A stretch of 64,000 bases of DNA from Palsa-504 sp963789225 (GTDB lineage Bacteria; Actinomycetota; Actinomycetes; Streptosporangiales; Streptosporangiaceae), in contig CAWBKD010000015.1 in NCBI GenBank assembly GCA_963789225.1, forward strand, positions 310,001 to 374,000. Direction: 5' to 3'. The notes beneath the pieces were generated by a model. That model did not search any database, was not told where the DNA came from, and worked only from the letters and a program-made list of their open reading frames with translations. A program made the position numbers and the translations under genes. Positions 49,701 through 58,023 of the stretch are shown here, one piece after another. The first letter of the stretch is position 1; each line of letters opens with the position of its first letter.

Positions 49701-50738
49701 ATGACTTCTTCTGTTCCCGATCGCGCAAGGGTCCGACTGACCCAGATCTCTTCACGTGCTTACGAGCACCCGGCGGACCGTTCGGCCCTGGTGGCCCTGC
49801 GCAAGCTGACCGGGTTCGACACGCTGCTCAAGATCCTCAACGGCCTGTTCAACGAGCGGGCCATGCGGCTCCAGTTCCTGGCGAGCAGTGTGAAGGTTTC
49901 CGAGCGCCAGTTCCCGCACATTCACGAGATGCTGCGCGACGGAGCCTACATCCTGGACATGGACAAGGTACCCGAGCTGTTCGTCACCCAGGACCCGACG
50001 GTGAACGCGATGGCGCTGGGGACCAACACCCCGTTCATCGTGCTCAACACCGCCGTGGTGGACCTGATGGACGCCGAGGAGCTCCGGTTCGTCATCGGGC
50101 ACGAGCTCGGCCACGTCCTGTCCGGGCACGCTGTGTACCGCACCATGCTGTACAACCTGATCCAGCTCGCGACGCGGGTCGCCTGGATGCCGCTCGGCTA
50201 CATCGGGCTCCGGGCGATCATCTGGGGCCTGGAGGAGTGGTACCGCAAGTCCGAGCTGTCCTGCGACCGGGCCGGGGTGCTGGCCGGGCAGGACACCGAC
50301 GCGGCGCGGCGGGCCCTGATGAAGACCGCCGGCGGGTCGAGGCTGGCCGAGATGAACGCCGACGCCTTCCACGACCAGGCGCACGAGTACGACGCGGTGC
50401 CCGACCTGCGGGACAGCCTGCTCAAGCTGCTCCAGCTCCAGGGGATGACGCACCCGTTCGCGGTCGTTCGGTTCGCCGAGCTCGACCACTGGGTGAACAG
50501 CGGGGAGTACGAGCGCATCCTCGGCGGTGACTACGTGCGCCGCGACACCGACCGCACGGCGTCCGTCAGCGAAGAGATCCGCAGCGCGGCCAAGGCCTAC
50601 CAGGAGTCGTGGAGCCGGTCCGAGGACCCGCTCATCGGGATGGTCCGCGGCGCGGCCGGGAACATGGCCCGGGCGGGCAGCGGTCTGTTCGACCGGATGA
50701 CCAACCGCGGCGGCGGCGGAAGCAGCGACGACAACTAG
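49701..50738 (+). CDS. M48-family metallopeptidase
   Basis: 345 residues from ATG 49701. The zinc-binding motif is RFVIGHELGHVLSGHAVYRT (H-E-x-x-H) near residue 135, with the third ligand Glu probably in RKSELSCDRAGVLAG. Hydrophobic stretches around residues 155-180 (LYNLIQLATRVAWMPLGYIG) may form membrane helices. The end is Gly/Ser-rich. A rho-independent terminator follows. The gene lies between proB and nadD, where proA is often found in relatives. Confidence 0.9.
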   Translation: MTSSVPDRARVRLTQISSRAYEHPADRSALVALRKLTGFDTLLKILNGLFNERAMRLQFLASSVKVSERQFPHIHEMLRDGAYILDMDKVPELFVTQDPTVNAMALGTNTPFIVLNTAVVDLMDAEELRFVIGHELGHVLSGHAVYRTMLYNLIQLATRVAWMPLGYIGLRAIIWGLEEWYRKSELSCDRAGVLAGQDTDAARRALMKTAGGSRLAEMNADAFHDQAHEYDAVPDLRDSLLKLLQLQGMTHPFAVVRFAELDHWVNSGEYERILGGDYVRRDTDRTASVSEEIRSAAKAYQESWSRSEDPLIGMVRGAAGNMARAGSGLFDRMTNRGGGGSSDDN

Positions 50739-52078
50739 TTCTGTCTGGTTATCGGGGCTTGTGGCCTCGCGAGCCCCTCATTAGACGGGGCCGGCGGGCC
50801 GCAAGCCCCGTTTTTCTTGACCGTTAAGAGGATGACGAGGTCGTCGCGGTGGACGACTTCGCGTTCGTATTCCTGGCCCAGGCGGCTCGCCAGCCATCTG
50901 GTGGAGCGGCCCATCAGGCTGGGGATCTCGGCGGCGGCGTAGTTGACCAGGCCGCGCGCGACGATCTTGTTGTTCTCGTCCCGCAGGTCCACCGGGTCGC
51001 CGGCCTCGAAGGCGCCGTCGACCCCCGTGATGCCCGCCGGGAGGAGGCTGGCCCGGCGGGTGACTACGGCTTCTACCGCGCCCTGGTCCAGGTGCAGGCT
51101 GCCCCGGGCCACCGCGGCGTGGGCCAGCCACAGCAGCCTGGTCGAGGTCCGGCGGCCGCGGGCTGCGAAGTAGGTGCCGACCGCCTCGCCGGCCAGAGCG
51201 CTGGCCGCGTCGGCGGCGTCGGCCACTACGGTCGGGATGCCCGCCGAGGTGGCGATCATGGCGGCCTCGACCTTGGTCGCCATGCCACCGATGCCGGGTC
51301 CGGCCTGGCCTGCCTGCCCTGTTTGGCCAGCCTGCCCTGTTTGGCCAGCCTGGCCGGTCTGGCCGCCTGGGCCGGCGCGGTGGCCGCGGCCTAGCTTGAT
51401 GCCGTCCAGGTCGGCCTTGGTGCGGACTTCGGCGATCCGCTGCGCCTGGCCGTGACGGCGGGGGTCGCCGTCGTACAGGCCGTCCACATCGGAGAGCAGG
51501 ATGAGCGCGCCGGCCCTGGTCACGTGCGCGACCAGGGCGGCCAGCCGGTCGTTGTCGCCGAACCTGATCTCGTCGGTGGCCACCGTGTCGTTCTCGTTGA
51601 CCACGGGCAGCACGCCGAGTTCGAGCAGCCGGTCCAGGGTGCGCTGCGCGTTGCGGTAGTGGGTCCTGCGCATCAGGTCGTCCGCGGATAGCAGGACCTG
51701 GCCGGTGCGGATGCCGTACGCGGCGAAGGCGGCGGTGTACCTGGCGATGAGCAGGCCCTGGCCGACGCTGGCCGCGGCCTGCTGGGTGGCCAGGTCGTTC
51801 GGTCGGCGCGACAACCCGAGCGGGACGAGGCCGGACGCGATCGCGCCCGAGGAGACCAGGACGACCTGCGCCTCGCCGGCGGGGTCGGTGCCCGCGCCGC
51901 GGCGGCGTTCGGCTAGGGCTTGGGCCAGGGCGGTGATCGCGTCGTCGTCGATCTCGCCGTCCGGCGTGGTCAGGGACGAGGAGCCGACCTTGACCACGAC
52001 CCGGGCTGCGTTGGCAATGTCCGGGCGGGGGGTGCCGGATTGGGGGCCTTCGGCTTGCGGGTCCGGGCGGAGTGTCAC
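50735..52078 (-). CDS. proB: Glutamate 5-kinase
   Basis: 447 residues from GTG 52078, overlapping the obgE stop. The kinase domain has ARVVVKVGSSSLTTPDGEID, VVLVSSGAIASGLVPLGLSR, LPVVNENDTVATDEIRFGDN and ILLSDVDGLYDGDPR. A PUA domain follows (ASLLPAGITGVDGAFEAGDP). It makes glutamyl 5-phosphate, the first step of proline synthesis. The loop before IGGMATKVEAA carries GQTGQA repeats. The native end should lie after R-D-D-L-V-I-L; here CTC TTA ACG replaces a likely CTC TAA, so 30 extra residues are added over a terminator. proA is not adjacent. Confidence 0.94.
   Translation of the reverse strand: MTLRPDPQAEGPQSGTPRPDIANAARVVVKVGSSSLTTPDGEIDDDAITALAQALAERRRGAGTDPAGEAQVVLVSSGAIASGLVPLGLSRRPNDLATQQAAASVGQGLLIARYTAAFAAYGIRTGQVLLSADDLMRRTHYRNAQRTLDRLLELGVLPVVNENDTVATDEIRFGDNDRLAALVAHVTRAGALILLSDVDGLYDGDPRRHGQAQRIAEVRTKADLDGIKLGRGHRAGPGGQTGQAGQTGQAGQTGQAGQAGPGIGGMATKVEAAMIATSAGIPTVVADAADAASALAGEAVGTYFAARGRRTSTRLLWLAHAAVARGSLHLDQGAVEAVVTRRASLLPAGITGVDGAFEAGDPVDLRDENNKIVARGLVNYAAAEIPSLMGRSTRWLASRLGQEYEREVVHRDDLVILLTVKKNGACGPPAPSNEGLARPQAPITRQN
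50785..50815 (+). terminator. Rho-independent terminator after the M48 peptidase gene
   Basis: The stem ACGGGGC/GCCCCGT (50785-50791 and 50805-50811) with a GC-rich loop is followed by T5. It lies 47 bp after the peptidase stop and overlaps the extended 3' end of the convergent proB frame. Confidence 0.75.
51300..51375 (+). repeat. 18-bp tandem repeat within proB
   Basis: Units of CCTGCCCTGTTTGGCCAG and variants repeat about three to four times in frame and encode G-Q-T-G-Q-A on the minus strand. They enlarge a surface loop between the nucleotide-binding part and the G-G-M-A-T-K motif. Confidence 0.9.
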
Positions 52079-53478
52079 GGGGAGAGCCGGGGGTCGGTGC
52101 CGCGCGGGCCGAGCGGGCGCTTGCCGCCGCCCCGGCGGGGCCGGCCCTGGGACCCGCTGGCCATCGGGGCCGCGGGGTCCCAGTCGAACACCACCGCGTC
52201 GTCGGGATCGCCGATCAGGACCTCGGCGCCGGGCTCGGCACCCGCCTCGGCGAGCGCCTCCTCGACGCCCAGCCGGGCCAGCCGGTCGGCCAGATAGCCG
52301 ACCGCCTCGTCGTTGCTGAAGTCGGTCTGCCTGACCCACCGGCGCGGCTTGTCGCCGCGGATCAGGAAGCTGTCGCCGATCCTGACCACGTCGAAGCCCG
52401 GCTCGTCGGCGGCTCGGACCGCGACCTTGACGCGCTCGGCGGCCGGCTCGGCCGGGCGGGCTTTGCGGTCCGCAGCGACGAGCGCCGCCATCGCGAAGCC
52501 CAGCGGGCGCAGGCCCTCCCCCGTGGCCGCGGAGATCTCGTAGACCGGGTACCCGCGGGCCTCGAGTTCAGGTCTCGCCCGGTCCGCGCGCTCGCGGGCG
52601 GACGGGACGTCGATCTTGTTCAGCGCGACGAGCCTCGGCCTGCCCACGAGGTCGACGCCGGTCGCCTCGCCGTACGCGGCCAGTTCCGCCTCGATGGCCG
52701 CCAGGTCCGCGAGCGGGTCGCGGCCGGGCAGTTCGGTGGCGCAGTCGAGCACGTGGACCAGGGTGGAGCAGCGCTCCACGTGGCGGAGAAAGTCGTGGCC
52801 GAGCCCCTTGCCCTGGCTGGCGCCGGGGATCAGTCCGGGCACGTCGGCCACGACGAACTGGACGTCGCCGGCCTCGACCACGCCGAGGTTCGGGATCAGG
52901 GTGGTGAACGGGTAGTCGGCGATCTTCGGCCGGGCCGCGGACATCGCCGCGATGAGGGAGGACTTGCCGGCGTTCGGGAAACCGACCAGGCCGACGTCGG
53001 CGACCGTCTTCAGCTCGAGGATGAGGTCGCGCTGCTCCCCCGGCTCGCCCTTGAGGGCGAACCCGGGCGCCTTGCGCCGCGGCGAGGCCAGCGCCGCGTT
53101 GCCGAGCCCGCCGCGCCCGCCGGCCGCGGCCACGAACCTGGTGCCGGCGCCGAGGAGGTCGGCGAGGACCTCGCCATCTGCCGTCTTGACCTCGGTCCCG
53201 TTCGGGACCCCGATGACCAGGTCCGCGCCGTCGGCCCCGGTCCGGTTGGAGCCCTCGCCCTGCTTGCCGTTCCCGGCCCGGCGGACCGGGCGGCGGTGGA
53301 AGTCGAGCAGGGTCGCCGCGCTGGGGTCCACCCGCAGGATCACGTCGCCGCCGCGCCCGCCGTTGCCCCCGTCCGGGCCGCCGAGCGGCTTGAACTTCTC
53401 GCGGTGGATCGAGGCGCAGCCGTGCCCGCCGTGGCCCGCCTGCACCTTTAGCGTGGCCTGGTCGGCGAACTCCGCCAC
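52075..53478 (-). CDS. obgE: GTPase Obg/CgtA
   Basis: 467 residues. The Gly-rich Obg fold starts VQAGHGGHGCASIHREKFKP. The GTPase domain has G1 GFPNAGKSSLI, G3 DVPGLIPGASQGKGLGHDFL and G4 LNKIDV. A C-terminal OCT domain follows (RRWVRQTDFSNDEAVGYLAD). It acts in assembly of the large ribosomal subunit and in stress control. It lies downstream of rpmA and upstream of proB, with a 4-nt overlap to the latter. Confidence 0.97.
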   Translation of the reverse strand: MAEFADQATLKVQAGHGGHGCASIHREKFKPLGGPDGGNGGRGGDVILRVDPSAATLLDFHRRPVRRAGNGKQGEGSNRTGADGADLVIGVPNGTEVKTADGEVLADLLGAGTRFVAAAGGRGGLGNAALASPRRKAPGFALKGEPGEQRDLILELKTVADVGLVGFPNAGKSSLIAAMSAARPKIADYPFTTLIPNLGVVEAGDVQFVVADVPGLIPGASQGKGLGHDFLRHVERCSTLVHVLDCATELPGRDPLADLAAIEAELAAYGEATGVDLVGRPRLVALNKIDVPSARERADRARPELEARGYPVYEISAATGEGLRPLGFAMAALVAADRKARPAEPAAERVKVAVRAADEPGFDVVRIGDSFLIRGDKPRRWVRQTDFSNDEAVGYLADRLARLGVEEALAEAGAEPGAEVLIGDPDDAVVFDWDPAAPMASGSQGRPRRGGGKRPLGPRGTDPRLSP

Positions 53479-53563
53479 AATCTTCCTCTCACCCGTTGCA
53501 TGGGAAAGGCGGGCCAGGTTACCCGGCCCGCCTGCTGGTCCTACGGTCTCCTGCCCGGCGGGC

Positions 53564-53827
53564 CTACTCCGGCGGCTCGGCGGGGATGATGCTCACGGCC
53601 CGGCGACCACGGTGCGGGCCGAACTCGACCTTCCCGCCGACCAGCGCGAACAGCGTGTCATCGGAGCCGCGGCCGACGCCGTCGCCCGGGTGGAAGTGCG
53701 TGCCGTGCTGGCGGACGATGATCTCGCCCGCGTTCACCAGCTGGCCGCCGAAACGCTTGACGCCGAGGCGCTTGGCCTTCGAGTCACGGCCGTTGCGGCT
53801 GGATGACGCGCCCTTCTTGTGTGCCAT
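53564..53827 (-). CDS. rpmA: 50S ribosomal protein L27
   Basis: 87 residues, of usual length. AHKKGASSSRNGRDSKAKRL and GGQLVNAGEIIVRQHGTHFH are the L27 signature. The N-terminus begins with MAHKKG directly, so no cleaved prepeptide as in Firmicutes. It lies 1 bp after the rplU stop, in the conserved rplU-rpmA-obgE order. Confidence 0.98.
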   Translation of the reverse strand: MAHKKGASSSRNGRDSKAKRLGVKRFGGQLVNAGEIIVRQHGTHFHPGDGVGRGSDDTLFALVGGKVEFGPHRGRRAVSIIPAEPPE

Positions 53828-53828
53828 C

Positions 53829-54209
53829 TCAGTCCTCCTCCGCCTTGGTCTGCGCCTTGGCCCGCGACCGCGGCTTGGCTGCCGCCTTCGGCTCGGGGCT
53901 CTCGGTGCCGATGCTGGTAATCCGCACCTGCGTGTACTTCTGCCGGTGACCCAAACGCCGGCGGTAGCCGGTCTTGTTCCTGTAGTGGATCATGTTGATC
54001 TTGGGGCCGGCGGCGTCACCGATGATGTCGGCCGTGACCTGGTAGCGGCCCACCTCGCCGGGGTCGCTGATGACCCGCTCGCCGTCGACCACCAGCAGGG
54101 CGGGCAGCGTGACGGTGGAGCCAGCCTGGCCAGGCAGCTTGTCGACGGTCACGACGTCGTCGAGCGCGACCTTCTCTTGCCTGCCGCCACAGCGCACAAT
54201 CGCGTACAC
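53829..54209 (-). CDS. rplU: 50S ribosomal protein L21
   Basis: 126 residues from GTG 54209 (V-Y-A-I-V-R-C-G-G-R-Q), after GAGAG. The frame extends to 54263, but the family begins at this Val-Tyr. The C-terminal core is INMIHYRNKTGYRRRLGHRQ, followed by a basic, Ala/Lys-rich tail. It starts the ribosomal protein operon and is preceded by a leader with a hairpin. Confidence 0.97.
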   Translation of the reverse strand: MYAIVRCGGRQEKVALDDVVTVDKLPGQAGSTVTLPALLVVDGERVISDPGEVGRYQVTADIIGDAAGPKINMIHYRNKTGYRRRLGHRQKYTQVRITSIGTESPEPKAAAKPRSRAKAQTKAEED

Positions 54210-54289
54210 CGAGTACTCTCTTTCGTTGCGCTTTCCTTGCGTGCCCCGGCACACCGGTGTCACGACGGCGGGCTCGCTTGAACGAACGC

Positions 54290-54315
54290 GGGAGCCCGCG
54301 CAGCGGGCTACTCCC
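54290..54315 (-). other. GC-rich hairpin in the rplU leader
   Basis: GGGAGCCCGC and GCGGGCT-A-CTCCC pair with one bulged base around a 4-nt loop, 80 bp upstream of the rplU start. It could be an attenuator, an RNase E-type leader structure, or the end signal of the upstream rne transcript. No T run is present. Confidence 0.4.
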
Positions 54316-54512
54316 GACCGCCAAGGCTACCAGACCAAAGCGCCTGCACGAACACGGACGGTCCAGGCAGGGGTGGTTCGGCCTTTCCCGGCCCGGTTCG
54401 GGCGTGACTTCTTGGAGTTCCGCAAGTTGCGCGACGTCGGCAACTCAGACGGGTGGTTAGCGCGGGTTGCTCGTCGCCCCGGCTGGGTCGGCACGCGCGA
54501 CCCAGCCGGACG

Positions 54513-57068
54513 TCAGGCGGCCCCGTCCTGGGCCTGCTGGGGCTCTGGCACGGCACCCGAGGGTGCTGCGGAGGCTTCTGGCGCGGCTGCGGATGGGCTG
54601 GCAGTCGCCGCAGATGCGCTGGCCGCGGCCGCGCCGGCTGCGGACGAGGATGGCCTGCGGCGGCGACGGCGGCCGTTGCCTGCGCGTCCGGGCTCGCCGC
54701 GCCCGTTGGGTGCCTGGGCGGCGGCCGTAGCATCCACCCCCGTGGGCTCGGAGCCCGCAGACGCGCTCCCGCGCTGCTCGTCCGGCGGCTCCCCCAGCTG
54801 CGGGTGCGCATCCGGCGCGGGCGAGTCGGCCGGCTGGGGGTCGGACGGGCGGGAGCGCGCGGCGATCGCGGCCGGGGAGGCCGGGACTGATCTCGAACCG
54901 TTGCCCTGACCGCCGTTGCCCGCGCCGCGCGCGTGGACGTGGTGCGCGGCCTGGCCGTCGGCCTCCGGGTCGTAGGTGATGATCACCCCGCGGCCGTTGC
55001 AGCACTCGCAAGGCTGCGAGAACGCCTCGAGGAGGCCGGCCCCCACGCGCTTCCTGGTCATCTGGACCAGGCCGAGCGAGGTCACCTCGGCCACCTGGTG
55101 CTTGGTCCGGTCCCTGGCCAGGCACTCGAGCAGCCTGCGCAGGACGAGTTCCCTGTTGCTCTCCAGCACCATGTCGATGAAGTCGATGACCACGATGCCG
55201 CCCACGTCACGCAACCTGAGCTGACGGACGATCTCCTCCGCCGCCTCCAGGTTGTTCCTGGTGACGGTCTCCTCCAGGTTCCCGCCCTGCCCGGTGAACT
55301 TCCCGGTGTTCACGTCGATGACCGTCATAGCCTCGGTCTTGTCGATGACCAGCGATCCGCCGCTCGGCAGCCAGACCTTGCGCTCGAGGGCCTTGGCCAG
55401 CTGCTCGTCGATGCGGTAGGCGGCGAACACGTCCCGATCGTCCGGCCAGCGGGTGAGCCGTTCGGCCAGGTGCGGGGCGACGTACTTGACGTACTCGTCG
55501 ACCACGTCCCAGGCCTCGTCGCCGGAGACGACCAGGCTGCTGAAGTCCTCGTTGAACACGTCCCTGATCACGCGGATGGTCAGGTCAGGCTCGCTATACA
55601 GCAGGGCGGGCGCGCTGGCCGTCTTCGACTTCTTCTCGATCGCCTCCCACTGCGCGGCGAGCCTGGCCACGTCGCGGGACAGTTCATCCTCGGCCGCGCC
55701 CTCCGCGGCGGTGCGGACGATGACGCCGGCGTTCTCCGGCATGACCTGCTTGAGGATTGCCTTGAGGCGGTTCCGCTCGACGTCGGGCAGCTTGCGGCTG
55801 ATGCCGGTCATCGACGCGCCCGGCACGTACACCAGGTAACGACCTGGCAGGCTGATCATGCTGGTCAGGCGGGCGCCCTTATGCCCCATCGGGTCCTTGG
55901 TGACCTGAACGATCACCGACTGGCCGGCCTTCAGCGCCGACTCGATCCGCTTGGGCTGGCCCTCTAGGCCGCTGAGGTCGAAGTTGACCTCGCCGGCGTA
56001 CAGCACCGCGTTGCGGCCCTTGCCGATGTCGACGAAGGCGGCCTCCATGGACGGCAGGACGTTCTGCACCTTGCCCAGGTAGACGTTGCCGACGTAGGAC
56101 TGGTGGCTGGACCGGTTCACGTAGTGCTCGACGAGCACGCCGTCCTCGAGCACGGCGATCTGGGTACGGTCCTTGCGCTGGCGGACCACCATGGTCCGCT
56201 CGACCGACTCGCGGCGGGCCAGGAACTCCGACTCGGTGATGACCGGCGGGCGCCGACGGCCGGTGTCGCGGCCCTCGCGGCGGCGCTGCTTCTTGGCCTC
56301 GAGCCTGGTCGACCCCCGCACCGGCCGCACGTCATCAGCGCCAGCGGGGCCGCTCGGCTCGCGGACGTGCACGACGGTGTCGGGCGGGTCGTCGGAGGTG
56401 ATCGAGTCGGACCCGGCCACGCCGTCGGCCGAGCCGCGACGGCGCTTGCGCCTGCGCCTGCGCGCCACGCCCGCTTCGCCGTCGCTCCGGTCCGCGGAGT
56501 CAGCTTCGTCGCCGTCCGCTTGGGATGCGGCATCCGCTGAGCCCGCCGTGGTCTGGGGCGCGTCGGTCTTCTGCTCGGGGTCCTTGGCCGCGCTGGCCCG
56601 GCGGCTGCGCGAGCGGGAGGCGGGGCGCCGGACCTCGGGCTGATCCGCGGCACCCTCGGGTTCCTGGCCCGCCTGGGCGCCCTGACCCGACGGCGCGGCG
56701 TCGTCGCTCTCGCCCGCGGGGTCCTGGTCGCCGACCCGGGCGCGGCTGCGACTCGGCCTGCGCCGGCGCCTCCGGCCGCCGGCCGTGCCGTCCTCGTCGT
56801 CGCCGGGCGCTGCGGAGTCGGCGGAAGTGCGCTGCTCTCCTGTGCCCTCCGCGCGCGCGGCGGCTCCCGCCGACCGCGTAGCGGCCGACGGCGGGCTGGC
56901 CGGGGACGGCTCCCACGCCGTCGGGGGCGGCGGCGGCTGGAATACCACCGGCGGCGGCTGGAACAAGGCCGCCGGGACGCTGGGCGGGCCGACGTTCAGT
57001 TCGCCGGCACCGCGGCCGCCCGTCGCGTGGTCATGAAGTTCTCTGTCGTTCGGCTCGCTCTCGAGCAT
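54513..57068 (-). CDS. rne: Ribonuclease E/G
   Basis: 851 residues. A disordered acidic and basic N-terminal region of about 270 residues precedes the catalytic core. The S1 domain reads SYVGNVYLGKVQNVLPSMEA. The catalytic Asp residues lie in IDKTEAMTVIDVNTGKFTGQ and GGIVVIDFIDMVLESNRELV, and the zinc link is QPCECCNGRGVI. A Ser/Ala/Pro-rich tail ends the protein. This inverted layout, with an N-terminal extension before S1, is typical for actinobacterial RNase E. It processes rRNA and degrades mRNA and lies upstream of rplU. Confidence 0.97.
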   Translation of the reverse strand: MLESEPNDRELHDHATGGRGAGELNVGPPSVPAALFQPPPVVFQPPPPPTAWEPSPASPPSAATRSAGAAARAEGTGEQRTSADSAAPGDDEDGTAGGRRRRRRPSRSRARVGDQDPAGESDDAAPSGQGAQAGQEPEGAADQPEVRRPASRSRSRRASAAKDPEQKTDAPQTTAGSADAASQADGDEADSADRSDGEAGVARRRRRKRRRGSADGVAGSDSITSDDPPDTVVHVREPSGPAGADDVRPVRGSTRLEAKKQRRREGRDTGRRRPPVITESEFLARRESVERTMVVRQRKDRTQIAVLEDGVLVEHYVNRSSHQSYVGNVYLGKVQNVLPSMEAAFVDIGKGRNAVLYAGEVNFDLSGLEGQPKRIESALKAGQSVIVQVTKDPMGHKGARLTSMISLPGRYLVYVPGASMTGISRKLPDVERNRLKAILKQVMPENAGVIVRTAAEGAAEDELSRDVARLAAQWEAIEKKSKTASAPALLYSEPDLTIRVIRDVFNEDFSSLVVSGDEAWDVVDEYVKYVAPHLAERLTRWPDDRDVFAAYRIDEQLAKALERKVWLPSGGSLVIDKTEAMTVIDVNTGKFTGQGGNLEETVTRNNLEAAEEIVRQLRLRDVGGIVVIDFIDMVLESNRELVLRRLLECLARDRTKHQVAEVTSLGLVQMTRKRVGAGLLEAFSQPCECCNGRGVIITYDPEADGQAAHHVHARGAGNGGQGNGSRSVPASPAAIAARSRPSDPQPADSPAPDAHPQLGEPPDEQRGSASAGSEPTGVDATAAAQAPNGRGEPGRAGNGRRRRRRPSSSAAGAAAASASAATASPSAAAPEASAAPSGAVPEPQQAQDGAA

Positions 57069-57296
57069 TCGGGCAATCTCCAGTCAGGCTCCCGGGTGCG
57101 CGGGTCCGCGGCGATCCGCCTGGTGGCGGCGTACCGCGGCGGGCCCATACACCGCGCGGGAGCACATGGTCAACGTAGGCGCAGGCGGAGCCGCGAGAGC
57201 GGCCCTGAGCACGCGCGGTAACCGCGCGAGCCCGATGGCACCCGGCCTTCATATCGGTCTTGTCGGGGAAGGCTCCCCTGCAGTACGGCAGCGCCG

Positions 57297-58022
57297 TCAT
57301 GACGCGTTCTCCGGCGTCAGCAGGGCGAGGGAGCCCTGTGCCAGCCGTGTGGTCACGGGCGGCGCGGACGGCTCGAGGCCGTATCGCTGCCGCAACGCGG
57401 TCAGCACGTCCTCGGGCCGTACAACGGGAGCCGTATGCAGAACAACCATTCGAAGAATGGCACAATCTTCCTCGGCCGTGGTCGGATCCGGTTCGAGCAC
57501 GTCCATCTCGACCACGGCCGCTCGGGCGTCCATGGTCCGGACGCCCTTGTCTGTGAGGCGCTCCACCGGCGCCTCGCCGAGCGTGAGAAAGCCGGCCACG
57601 GCTCGCGCCGCGTCCGCTCGCCCTACGCCCGGAAGAACTACCTGCCACCGCGATGCCTCCAGGGGACCAACGCCCCCGTCCTGGCTATCGTCGATGACGT
57701 CGATCACATCTATCCCATCAGGCAACGCCGCGTTCAGCCGCTGGCTGACCTGCGCCACGGCCTGGCGGGAAGTCAGTGCGAGGCTCAGGTACTCCGCCTC
57801 ACTCGCCACTCCCGTCGGGGCACCGCCCGCGTAGGAGATCTTCGGGTGCGGGGTGAACCCGGCAGAGTAAGCGATCGGCAGCCCGGCCCGGCGCACTCCC
57901 CGCTCGAAAACGCGAGCCACGTCCCTGTGGCTGGCGAAACGCATTTTCCCGCGCTTGGCGTAGCGCACCACCAGATGCTGCACCGCAGGCAACTGTGCTC
58001 GCCTGTGGTCCGGCTCGGCCAC
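57297..58022 (-). CDS. TIGR03936 family (DUF2344) radical-SAM-associated protein
   Basis: 241 residues with HLVVRYAKRGKMRFASHRDV, FERGVRRAGLPIAYSAGFTP and HPKISYAGGAPTGVASEAEY, the family's conserved start. It follows the TIGR03960 radical SAM gene by 1 bp and is almost always its partner; in some bacteria the two are fused. The pair is widely conserved between the rod-shape genes and rne. Its function is not established, though a role in RNA modification has been suggested for related proteins. Confidence 0.94.
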   Translation of the reverse strand: MAEPDHRRAQLPAVQHLVVRYAKRGKMRFASHRDVARVFERGVRRAGLPIAYSAGFTPHPKISYAGGAPTGVASEAEYLSLALTSRQAVAQVSQRLNAALPDGIDVIDVIDDSQDGGVGPLEASRWQVVLPGVGRADAARAVAGFLTLGEAPVERLTDKGVRTMDARAAVVEMDVLEPDPTTAEEDCAILRMVVLHTAPVVRPEDVLTALRQRYGLEPSAPPVTTRLAQGSLALLTPENAS

Positions 58023-58023
58023 G

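Noticed and set aside
52072..53451. 459-codon plus-strand open frame
   Set aside because: Antisense shadow of obgE.
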